NCBI GenBank assembly: GCA_002425935.1
Contig: DINE01000025.1
Location: 10,693 to 25,624 of the forward strand
Direction: 5' to 3'
Origin: Bacteroidales bacterium UBA5548
Lineage (GTDB): Bacteria; Bacteroidota; Bacteroidia; Bacteroidales; UBA932
Length of the DNA stretch: 14,932 bases
Of this stretch, positions 1 to 6,146 are shown piece by piece. Each line of letters opens with the position of its first letter. Positions within the stretch are counted from its first letter, which is position 1. The notes beneath the pieces are model-generated. The model worked only from the letters and a program-made list of their open reading frames with translations. It did not search any database and was not told the origin of the DNA. The position numbers and the translations under genes were made by a program.

Positions 1-221
1 TTCAGGAATATAATATTGACAATCAACTCTCTGGAAAGAGAGAGTGCCCCGAAAAAACTGCGGTTAAATTGGTAAAGGTTACTAATGAAGATGTTGTAAA
101 CTCCCCCTTCACTCTTTTTAAGATGCGAGTGCCACTCCATCCTGTGAATTAGTGATGAAAGAAAACTGGTTGTAAGACCAGATAACACTCCAACCAATAG
201 TATATATAAAATTGCGTCCAT
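1..221 (-). CDS. Unrecognised membrane protein, N-terminal part (runs off the left edge)
   Basis: An open frame starts with ATG at 219-221 on the minus strand and stays open for 73 codons to the window edge, so only the N-terminus is seen. It begins MDAILYILLVGVLSG, and residues about 4-24 are a hydrophobic helix long enough to span the membrane. A polar stretch with HRMEWHSHLKK and then a second moderately hydrophobic region (INLIVNIIF-like, around residues 65-73) follow. The start lies 13 bp after the stop of the HlyD-type adaptor on the same strand, so it is probably the next gene of the peptide-export operon. I do not recognise the family. Its place suggests an accessory membrane component of export, immunity or maturation, but this is only guilt by association. 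A chance open frame of 73 codons in this phase cannot be wholly excluded. Confidence 0.6.
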   Translation of the reverse strand, partial: MDAILYILLVGVLSGLTTSFLSSLIHRMEWHSHLKKSEGGVYNIFISNLYQFNRSFFGALSLSRELIVNIIFL

Positions 222-234
222 CTTGTCACATAAC

Positions 235-1524
235 TTAGAAGTGTGTTTTTAACATGTGCTTAACCGGATAAAAGACTCTTCTTAGCAGCGAAAGATCATG
301 TGTAATAATCTCAGCGGTTCCATGCATCTCTTCGCTAAATTGAAGGTCAACCGAGTAGGTGGTTCTCAGACCATCAGGAAAATCAACGCTCACAATGTAT
401 GCCCTCTCTTTACCGAGCGCAGTCGGTAGAAGTGAAATATTTTTCACGGAAACAACAACCATCCCATATTCCATATAGGGGTAACTGTCGAGCTTAACGT
501 TAACCTTCTGGCCCTCCTTAACCTTACCTGCACCGGCAAGAGGAATGTAGATCTTTCCTGAGATGTTTTTATCTTTTACCGGTAAAACAGTAAAGACAAC
601 CTCCCCTGAAAGTACATTTTGATTCTCCTGCCAGTAGCTGGTAAATGAAACAGTCCCGTCAACAGGGCTTATAAATAGATTCTGCTGCTCCCACTCTCTC
701 ATCTGCGAGAGTAAAATTTGCAGATCTGCCTCCACAGCCCTCTTAAGTCTGTTGACACCCTCTTCCCTCTCTATCTCAAGATCGAGTATAGTCTGCTCCC
801 CTTTGATCACATCTACGCTAATTCTGCTCAGCTCCTCTCTTGCGACTTCGAGTTGCTGGCTGTAATAGAGGTAGTTGCTTCTGCTTTTATCCAGATCCTG
901 CTGTGCAATTGTCCTCTGCTCAAACAGCTGTTTGTCTCTGGCAAACTGCTGTCCGGCAATGTCGTACTGCTCAGTTGCATTCTGAACTTTCCTTCGGGAA
1001 ATCTGCAGTTGACCCCTCTTGGTCTCTGTCTCCTCACGGACAGATGAGATCATCTTTCTGTGATAATCCAGAGCAAAGAAGGTCCTGTACTCCTTGATGC
1101 TTTTAACAAGTTGGCTGTATGCAGATTGCATCTCACCAACTATAAGTTTTTCGGGTAATTGAGTGTCCGGATTAAGGTATGAGGAGCAAACCTCTTTCAT
1201 TCTGAGATAGTCCTCAAACAACCCCGGATTCTCTAAAATCGCAATGACAGCTCCTCTCTTTACTTCCTCTCCGTTTTTTGCCAGCATGGTCTGGATTCTG
1301 CCGGAGCGCTTTGCTATAAGCTGCGCAGGCAGATTTTCGGAGGTAATAACGATGGGAGCTCTTATTATATCAGGATAGCTGAATACAGCCGACCCCAATA
1401 TAATCAACAGCAAAACAAACAACATCAGCGTACTTCCAATCCTCACCATCCATGAAGGTGGCTTGGAGAGTATATCATTGACCTCATCCGATCTAATTTC
1501 AATCTCTCTCCGCTTCTTAGACAT
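235..1524 (-). CDS. HlyD-family membrane fusion protein of a peptide ABC exporter
   Basis: This 429-residue periplasmic adaptor should link the neighbouring C39 ABC exporter to the cell envelope for peptide secretion. The N-terminus is cytoplasmic (MSKKRREIEIRSDEV) and contains a DILSKPPSWMVRIG stretch, followed by one membrane helix at about residues 29-50. A first lipoyl/barrel half follows (about 64-97, with GRIQTMLAKNGEEVKRG), then a long Gln/Glu/Arg-rich coiled-coil hairpin (about 130-281), the second lipoyl half (SPVDGTVSF, from about 286) and a beta-barrel C-terminal part. This is the layout of HlyD/bacteriocin-exporter adaptors. I chose the ATG at 1522-1524, which overlaps the exporter stop by 8 bp (ATGTCTAA) and suggests translational coupling. 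An upstream ATG at 1572 would add 16 residues and overlap by 56 bp, and looks less natural. No outer-membrane channel gene is adjacent. Confidence 0.9.
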   Translation of the reverse strand: MSKKRREIEIRSDEVNDILSKPPSWMVRIGSTLMLFVLLLIILGSAVFSYPDIIRAPIVITSENLPAQLIAKRSGRIQTMLAKNGEEVKRGAVIAILENPGLFEDYLRMKEVCSSYLNPDTQLPEKLIVGEMQSAYSQLVKSIKEYRTFFALDYHRKMISSVREETETKRGQLQISRRKVQNATEQYDIAGQQFARDKQLFEQRTIAQQDLDKSRSNYLYYSQQLEVAREELSRISVDVIKGEQTILDLEIEREEGVNRLKRAVEADLQILLSQMREWEQQNLFISPVDGTVSFTSYWQENQNVLSGEVVFTVLPVKDKNISGKIYIPLAGAGKVKEGQKVNVKLDSYPYMEYGMVVVSVKNISLLPTALGKERAYIVSVDFPDGLRTTYSVDLQFSEEMHGTAEIITHDLSLLRRVFYPVKHMLKTHF

Positions 1525-3709
1525 ACAACTGATTTTTAACAAGTTCATAGTAAATATTACCGTTAGCAACAAGGTCCTTATGGGTACCCTGCTCTACCAG
1601 AATGCCTTTGTCCAGCACGATAATATTATCGGCATTTTTAACGGTGCTAAGTCTGTGCGCAACAACAACTACAGTCTTACCTTTGAAAAACTCGTCAAGG
1701 TTCTTCATGATCTCCCTTTCGTTTTTGGCGTCAAGGGCATTGGTGGCCTCGTCGAATATGATGAATTCAGGGTCTTTATAAACAGCTCTTGCTATAAGAA
1801 TTCTCTGTTTCTGTCCCTGACTGAGTCCAAGCCCCTCCTGCCCGATTTTTGTATTGTAGGCAAGCGGAAGCGACTCAACAAAATCTCTGATATTGGCAGT
1901 CTCTACTGCCTTTATAAGTTTCTCCTTATCAATATTATCTGTTCCGGGAGCAATGTTTCTTGCAATGGTATCAGAGAATATGAAACCATCCTGCATTACC
2001 ACCCCGCATCTCTGTCTCCATTTGCTCATGCTTATTGAAGTAAGGCGGTGCTCTCCATAGTAAATATCACCCATTACCGGTTTGTAAAAACCGAGTAAAA
2101 GCTTTACCAGAGTAGTTTTACCGCTGCCACTCATGCCTACGACAGCAGTTATCTTACCACTTGGTATTGTAAGGTTTATATTTTTTAAAACAAAAGGAGA
2201 GCCCGCCCCCTCATATCGGAATGAGAGGTTATCCATTGTGACAGGTTTGGATATGGGGATATCTGAAAGAAGTGACTGGTCGGGGCTCTCCTCGTCTTTT
2301 TTCTCATGTACCTCCGCAAGCCTTTCAAGACTCATTCTGGCATCCTGCGATGTCTGGATAAAGCTTATAATATTGGCAAGTGGAGCATTTAACTGTCCAA
2401 TAATGTACTGCACCGAAAGCATCATACCGAGAGTTAACTCTCCGTTTATTACCGCATTGGCGGCGAGTACAGTGATAAATATATTTTTAAGCTGTGTTAT
2501 GAGGGTACCTCCTGCCTGCTGGTACTGTCCCAGGGCAAGGCCCTTGATATTAAGCTTAAATAATTTCGCCTGAATGTGTTCCCACTCCCATCTCTTTTGC
2601 TCTTCACAGGAGTTGAGCTTAATCTCCTGCATTCCTGTAATCAACTGAATGATTGAGCTCTGATTAGCAGCATTTTGCGTAAATGTTCTATTATCCAGCT
2701 CTCTTCTTCTTTTCATAAATGCCAGAACCCAGAAAACATATAGCGCCGAGGCAAGGAGGAAGATCAGAAATATTTTAAAGTTGTAATAGAGAAGTACCGT
2801 ACCGAATATCAGAATATTAACCATCGAAAAGAGAATGGTTAGAGACGATCCTGTTAAAAAGTTCTGAATCCGTTTATGGTCTCCGATTCTTTGAAGCAGG
2901 TCACCTGTCATTCTTGAATCGAAAAATCCAATAGGCAACTTCATAAGTTTTGTAAGGAAGTCGGATATTAATGATATATTTATCCTTGTTCCAAGATGCA
3001 GTAGTATCCACCCTCTGATAAAGTCTACAGTTGCCGAACTTACAGTTAGCATCAGCTGGGCAAGCAGTACAAGCCATATAAAACCAATATCTCTGGTTCC
3101 TATACCTATATCTACGATGCTCTGGGTGAGAAAAGGAAATAGCAGCTGAATAATACTGCCTGCTATCAGGCCAATAATCAGCTGAGTAATAATTTTCTTG
3201 TGAGGTTTAAGATACGATAGCAGAAACTTGAACCCTTTTGGATCAATTGTCTCTCCTTCGTTCTCATAAAACCTTGGAGTTGGCTCAAGAAAGAGCGCAA
3301 TTCCCCTTCCCTCGCCTCCGGAAACCGTACTAAACCAGGATTTTTTGAACTCTTCGGCATTCAGTTTTACCTGACCGGTTGCGGGATCTGCAATAAAAAG
3401 TCTAAGATTGTTCCCTTTGCCCTTTACATCGTACAGTACTACAAAGTGATTTTGATTCCAGTGTACAATTGCAGGCAGAGTACCTTTGCAAAGTTCTTCA
3501 AACGACAATCTGGCTCCAAGTGTTCTGAGCCCGATGCTTTCCGCTCCCTTGCTGATACCCAGCAGGTTTACTCCAACCTTTCCCTTCTCGCACCTCTCCC
3601 TTAATGTCTCCATTGTGTAGTGACGGCCATAATGCCTGGCTACCATTCTTAGTGCCGCAGGGCCACAATCCGTGGAGTCTATCTGAGAGTAATATTTAAA
3701 TGTCTTCAA
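1517..3709 (-). CDS. Peptidase C39-containing peptide ABC exporter
   Basis: This 730-residue inner-membrane protein is predicted to cut double-glycine leaders and export the mature peptide using ATP. Residues 1-140 form a C39 cysteine protease domain with STDCGPAAL (nucleophile Cys15), NHFVVLYD (His88) and IADPATG (Asp108), so the triad looks intact. The ABC membrane domain spans about 165-460 with several hydrophobic helices. The ATPase domain (about 490-725) has Walker A GMSGSGKT (525-532), Q-loop Gln573, signature LSQGQ (629-633), Walker B IIFDE (Glu654) and H-loop His685, all canonical. Length and domain order are usual for bacteriocin/peptide exporters of Bacteroidota. Its likely substrate is the GG-leader peptide encoded 131 bp upstream. 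The HlyD-type adaptor gene overlaps its end. A good promoter candidate with an overlapping palindrome lies just upstream, so its level may be set separately from that of the peptide. Confidence 0.95.
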   Translation of the reverse strand: MKTFKYYSQIDSTDCGPAALRMVARHYGRHYTMETLRERCEKGKVGVNLLGISKGAESIGLRTLGARLSFEELCKGTLPAIVHWNQNHFVVLYDVKGKGNNLRLFIADPATGQVKLNAEEFKKSWFSTVSGGEGRGIALFLEPTPRFYENEGETIDPKGFKFLLSYLKPHKKIITQLIIGLIAGSIIQLLFPFLTQSIVDIGIGTRDIGFIWLVLLAQLMLTVSSATVDFIRGWILLHLGTRINISLISDFLTKLMKLPIGFFDSRMTGDLLQRIGDHKRIQNFLTGSSLTILFSMVNILIFGTVLLYYNFKIFLIFLLASALYVFWVLAFMKRRRELDNRTFTQNAANQSSIIQLITGMQEIKLNSCEEQKRWEWEHIQAKLFKLNIKGLALGQYQQAGGTLITQLKNIFITVLAANAVINGELTLGMMLSVQYIIGQLNAPLANIISFIQTSQDARMSLERLAEVHEKKDEESPDQSLLSDIPISKPVTMDNLSFRYEGAGSPFVLKNINLTIPSGKITAVVGMSGSGKTTLVKLLLGFYKPVMGDIYYGEHRLTSISMSKWRQRCGVVMQDGFIFSDTIARNIAPGTDNIDKEKLIKAVETANIRDFVESLPLAYNTKIGQEGLGLSQGQKQRILIARAVYKDPEFIIFDEATNALDAKNEREIMKNLDEFFKGKTVVVVAHRLSTVKNADNIIVLDKGILVEQGTHKDLVANGNIYYELVKNQLYV

Positions 3710-3745
3710 TTTGAGAACCGTTTTAATTTAGTCAAGATAGTACCT

Positions 3746-3776
3746 CAAACATAATAAATATTATGTTTAAACCAAA
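3746..3776 (-). promoter_or_regulatory. Bacteroides-type promoter candidate for the exporter operon
   Basis: On the minus strand a -33 box TTTG (3773-3776) is followed after exactly 19 bp by TATGTTTG (3746-3753), a full match to the Bacteroides -7 consensus TAnnTTTG. Transcription would start near 3739-3742, giving a leader of about 30 bases before the exporter ATG at 3709. Box identity and spacing both fit the known consensus. Activity is inferred. Confidence 0.6.
3747..3768 (-). repeat. 22-bp palindrome overlapping the exporter promoter (possible operator)
   Basis: Arms AAACATAATA (3747-3756) and TATTATGTTT (3759-3768) are perfect 10-bp inverted repeats with only 2 bp between them. The palindrome covers most of the -7 box and half of the promoter spacer, where a dimeric repressor would act. 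The AT-rich content raises the odds of chance symmetry, but ten of ten pairs is notable. No cognate regulator can be named. Confidence 0.45.
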
Positions 3777-3809
3777 GCTTACAAATCTGATTTTCAGCGT
3801 TTTGTAAGC
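3777..3809 (-). terminator. Stem-loop after the peptide gene (leaky terminator or RNA-stabilising hairpin)
   Basis: GCTTACAAA (3777-3785) and TTTGTAAGC (3801-3809) are perfect 9-bp inverted repeats. Inside the loop, CTGA (3787-3790) and TCAG (3794-3797) add 4 more pairs around a 3-base loop, so the RNA forms a long stem with a small internal bulge. In the transcribed direction it is followed by TTTGGTTT, a partly U-rich tail. It begins about 32 bp after the peptide stop and ends next to the -33 box of the exporter promoter. Placement suggests that peptide transcripts end or are stabilised here. The interrupted U tract argues for partial termination. Confidence 0.5.
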
Positions 3810-3817
3810 AAACTTAC
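3804..3817 (-). other. Small alternative hairpin sharing one arm with the main stem-loop
   Basis: GTAAG (3804-3808) and CTTAC (3813-3817) form a 5-bp stem with a 4-base loop. The 3804-3808 arm is also part of the larger stem at 3777-3809, so the two hairpins cannot form together. In the minus-strand transcript the small hairpin is made first. This is visible pairing only. A switching role is speculative because the small stem is weak. Confidence 0.25.
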
Positions 3818-3840
3818 GATTTTTCTGATAAAAGGCTCAA

Positions 3841-3987
3841 TTAATTGCCATCTCCGTCTTCGGCATCTTCTTCTACAATAATGTAGATAACGTTGCCCTC
3901 TCTGTCGATAATCTTCAATACTCTGGTTTCACCGCCTACTACGTTGATCATCTCTTGGTCGTTCAGTTTTTCAAATGTTGTTTCCAT
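3841..3987 (-). CDS. Double-glycine leader peptide precursor (48 aa), substrate of the C39 exporter
   Basis: ATG at 3985-3987 opens a 48-codon frame ending in TAA at 3841-3843. The first 19 residues, METTFEKLNDQEMINVVGG, are a classic GG leader: Leu8, Glu12, Met13 and Val16 occupy the usual hydrophobic/acidic positions before Gly18-Gly19. Cleavage after Gly19 would free a 29-residue core starting ETRVLKIIDREG. The core has a beta-rich middle (VIYIIV, 33-38) and ends EEDAEDGDGN. It has 9 acidic and 3 basic residues and no Cys, Ser, Trp, Phe, His or Pro, which rules out lanthipeptide rings or disulfides. It lies upstream of a matching peptidase-exporter on the same strand and divergent from a two-component system. 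Leader and context fit the GG-leader natural-product or bacteriocin precursors known in Bacteroidales. The core is not one I recognise; signal, bacteriocin-like effector and modified product are all open. Confidence 0.88.
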   Translation of the reverse strand: METTFEKLNDQEMINVVGGETRVLKIIDREGNVIYIIVEEDAEDGDGN

Positions 3988-4013
3988 GACTCTTGTGTTT
4001 TAGTTGTTGTTGT

Positions 4014-4043
4014 TTTGCAGTACAAATAAATTAATAATATTTG
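4014..4043 (+). promoter_or_regulatory. Promoter candidate for the kinase/regulator operon
   Basis: On the plus strand TTTG (4014-4017) is followed after 18 bp by AATATTTG (4036-4043), one mismatch from TAnnTTTG. A second, perfect -7 match, TAGATTTG, lies at 4045-4052 but has no -33 box at the right distance. Either would start transcription about 35-45 bases before the kinase ATG at 4092, inside or just before the 11-bp repeat array. I cannot choose between them. Confidence 0.4.
4023..4030 (-). promoter_or_regulatory. Weak -7 box candidate for the peptide gene
   Basis: Minus-strand TTTATTTG matches TAnnTTTG except at the second base. A start near 4016-4019 would give an A/C-rich leader of about 30 bases. 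The expected -33 position (about 4050-4053) reads GCAA rather than TTTG, so the promoter would need help. The 11-bp repeats begin exactly there, fitting an activated promoter. Confidence 0.35.
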
Positions 4044-4050
4044 TTAGATT

Positions 4051-4094
4051 TGCACACAGAATGCTCACAGAATGCTCACAATTTGCTGAAAATG
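4051..4094. repeat. 11-bp direct repeat array in the divergent region (probable response-regulator site)
   Basis: Read on the plus strand, TGCACACAGAA (4051), TGCTCACAGAA (4062) and TGCTCACAATT (4073) follow one another at exact 11-bp spacing. A weaker fourth unit, TGCTGAAAATG (4084), overlaps the kinase ATG. The octamer TGC(T/A)CACA is kept in the first three. OmpR/PhoB-family regulators characteristically bind tandem direct repeats of about one helical turn, often in place of a poor -35 box. The array adjoins the expected -33 position of the peptide promoter and lies in the kinase leader. It could therefore activate the peptide gene and adjust kinase expression. The repeats are seen; the binding is inferred. 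Confidence 0.6.
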
Positions 4095-5477
4095 CTTAAC
4101 CGCGCTTTAACTTTTTCCATAATAGCAATCCTATTCCTCCTTGCACTTCAGGGTGTGTGGTTATTCCGATTAATTGAAAATGAGAAAAATAGAGTAAAAA
4201 CTCAAACGGATTTAATACTCAAAGATGCTATAAATATTGAACTAAGGTCCCGTTTACAGTCGATTAGAGAAGGGAGCCAAAACAAAAATTTTCGTGTAGT
4301 AATCTCAAATAATTTTTCTCCTGAGCAAAATTCTGAAGATAAAAAACCGAATTCAGTTAATGTTGCTGATACAACACAGACCATAACTAAGGTAACTGTT
4401 GAGGAAGCTCTGCAGGAAATTTATAAAAAAATTAATCCACTGAAGATTGACAAGCTTGTCGAAATTTTCTCAAAATCGCTTTCAGAGTCAGAAATTCTAA
4501 CAGGGTTTAATATTGCATACGCTACTCCCGATACTATTATAAGAAGGAGCTATTCTGAAATTAAAACAAACATTCTCTTTTTTAACCCCTCTTTTATTCT
4601 GGAGGCTCCGCTTACAGTGTCGAAAGATTTAATGGTTACTGCCGAGATCTTTTATCCAAGGTCGGTTTTTAAGGGCGATCTGCTAACAATTCTCATCCTC
4701 TCTTTAATTGTAACCATATTTATTCTCTTTAGTATTGTTATGCAGACAAGAATGCTTTACAAGCAGGTGTCACTTGCAAAGGTTAAGGAGAATATTACAC
4801 ACTTCCTTACTCACGAGTTGAGGTCGCCGCTGCAGTCATCTATAACAAATCTAGAGGTGGGAGAGATATCAGAGGGTGATAATTCAAAATATTTTCTGAG
4901 TAAGGCAAAAGAGCAGCTCTACTTTTTGAACGGACTTATCGAAAACATTCTTGATATTAATAAATTTGAGAAGAGACAGGCTCCGCTTAACAAAGCATTG
5001 TTTAATATAAACGATGCCATTGAGCCTCATATTGTGAGACACAGCGTCGATTCCAAAAAGAGTGTTACAATTACAGCATCTGTTGAGAGTGGTTCGGAGA
5101 TGATGTTCGGTGACAAGATGCATATAACCAATGCCATAGGCAATCTGATTGACAATGCAATCAAGTACTCCGACGATCCGGTTATTATAAAGGTATTGGT
5201 AAACTCCAACGATAAATTCCACCTTATTGCTGTGGAAGATAATGGAATCGGTATTCCTAAGGAGGAGCAGTCGAAGGTATTTGAGAAATTCTACAGGGTG
5301 AGCAAAAGGGAGCACTCCCAAAAGGGAAAGGGCTTTGGTCTGGGGCTTACCTATGTTATGTGGGTAGTTAAGGCGCACAAAGGAAAAATCGAACTTGAGA
5401 GTGAAGTTGGGAAAGGCAGTAAATTCACCCTTTCATTAAAACGCGAAGATAATGGCACAGAAAATTCTGCTGGCTGA
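4092..5477 (+). CDS. Sensor histidine kinase, two membrane helices, no HAMP
   Basis: This 461-residue inner-membrane kinase should sense a periplasmic or envelope cue and phosphorylate the regulator encoded next. Helix 1 spans about residues 5-27 and helix 2 about 196-218, leaving a periplasmic sensor of about 165 residues. A short linker without HAMP leads to the HisKA box FLTHELRSPLQ (phospho-acceptor His241). The ATPase domain has N-box NLIDNAIKY (Asn351, Asn355), G1 DNGIGIP, F-box FEKFYR and G2 GKGFGLGL, all intact. The architecture resembles Bacteroides RprX-type kinases, and the sensor is of a kind I cannot link to a ligand. I chose ATG at 4092. A TTG at 4041 is in frame but would lie within a -7 candidate and put the repeat array in coding sequence. 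It diverges from the GG-peptide gene with 104 bp between start codons, so peptide sensing is possible but untested. Confidence 0.93.
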   Translation: MLNRALTFSIIAILFLLALQGVWLFRLIENEKNRVKTQTDLILKDAINIELRSRLQSIREGSQNKNFRVVISNNFSPEQNSEDKKPNSVNVADTTQTITKVTVEEALQEIYKKINPLKIDKLVEIFSKSLSESEILTGFNIAYATPDTIIRRSYSEIKTNILFFNPSFILEAPLTVSKDLMVTAEIFYPRSVFKGDLLTILILSLIVTIFILFSIVMQTRMLYKQVSLAKVKENITHFLTHELRSPLQSSITNLEVGEISEGDNSKYFLSKAKEQLYFLNGLIENILDINKFEKRQAPLNKALFNINDAIEPHIVRHSVDSKKSVTITASVESGSEMMFGDKMHITNAIGNLIDNAIKYSDDPVIIKVLVNSNDKFHLIAVEDNGIGIPKEEQSKVFEKFYRVSKREHSQKGKGFGLGLTYVMWVVKAHKGKIELESEVGKGSKFTLSLKREDNGTENSAG

Positions 5478-6126
5478 CGACGAGATGAACTTCGGATACG
5501 CAATGAGCGAGTTTCTGAAGATGAACGGATACGATCTTATGTATGTAAATGACGGTAAAACCGCATTTGAAAGGTACCATACATTTCGTCCCGATCTGCT
5601 TCTATTTGATGTTAATATGCCTGAAATTGACGGTTTTGAGCTTGCCACAAAAATCAGAGCTGTCGACAAAAATATTCCCATTATTTTCATAACCTCGTTA
5701 AGTGACGACAGTAGTGTTGTCAACGGCTTCGAGATAGGCTGCAGCGATTATCTTAAAAAGCCATTCGGACTTAAGGAGCTGCTGATAAGGGTTCAGAAAT
5801 GTCTGATGGTATCAACAAAAAATAACGATACATTCACCCTGGGAACCTTAAACTATTCACCAGAAGAGAGGAGTCTTTTTCAGCAGGATGGCAGCATAAT
5901 TACACTCTCATTTTATGAGAACAAGCTACTGCAGATTCTTTGTCAGAATTTTAATCAGATTTGCAAAGGAAGTGAGCTTGCTGACAATATCTGGGGAGAT
6001 AAAGATATCGACCCAAAAAGATCTCTGGAGACCCTTGCATCTCATGTCAGAAAAAAACTCACAGGAACCACGCTTTTGATTGACAACGTAAGAGGCGTAG
6101 GTTACCGGCTGAGAAAATCAGATTAG
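5452..6126 (+). CDS. OmpR-family response regulator
   Basis: This 224-residue cytoplasmic DNA-binding regulator has a receiver domain (1-120) with acidic pocket Asp9-Asp10, phospho-acceptor Asp53 in LLLFDVNMPEIDG, switch Thr81 and conserved Lys103 in the KKP motif, all canonical. A winged-helix domain (about 125-222) follows, ending with the typical VRGVGYRLRK. It resembles the RprY type found in Bacteroides. The ATG at 5452 lies inside the end of the kinase gene (26-bp overlap), so the pair is cotranscribed and probably translationally coupled. The best candidate target in view is the 11-bp repeat array at 4051-4094; nothing similar is visible before the exporter gene, and only 46 bp upstream of the efflux operon can be seen. 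Which promoters it controls is inferred, not shown. Confidence 0.94.
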   Translation: MAQKILLADDEMNFGYAMSEFLKMNGYDLMYVNDGKTAFERYHTFRPDLLLFDVNMPEIDGFELATKIRAVDKNIPIIFITSLSDDSSVVNGFEIGCSDYLKKPFGLKELLIRVQKCLMVSTKNNDTFTLGTLNYSPEERSLFQQDGSIITLSFYENKLLQILCQNFNQICKGSELADNIWGDKDIDPKRSLETLASHVRKKLTGTTLLIDNVRGVGYRLRKSD

Positions 6127-6146
6127 ATTATCATCTATTTAATCTG
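6119..6146. terminator. Weak inverted repeat between convergent genes
   Basis: CAGATTA (6119-6125) and TAATCTG (6140-6146) are perfect 7-bp inverted repeats spanning the stop codons of the regulator (6124-6126) and the second RND permease (6131-6133). It could act as a minimal bidirectional terminator between operons only 4 bp apart. No strong U tract is seen, and the stem is A/T-rich. Confidence 0.25.

Noticed and set aside
3178..3360. Short frame inside the exporter gene on the same strand
   Set aside because: It is out of frame within a continuous C39-ABC coding region and shows no domain or leader features.
4064..4083. Minus-strand AATTGTGAGCATT resembles the left half of the lac operator
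   Set aside because: The match is limited to about ten bases, lacks the symmetric right half, and is explained by the 11-bp direct repeats.
4041..4091. Extended kinase start at TTG 4041, adding 17 residues
   Set aside because: The added residues are polar, come before an already complete membrane anchor, and overlap both a -7 candidate and the 11-bp repeats. The ATG at 4092 gives a typical kinase N-terminus.
4884..5378. Minus-strand open frame of 164 codons opposite the kinase
   Set aside because: The opposite strand encodes intact kinase motifs throughout; the antisense product has no recognisable features.
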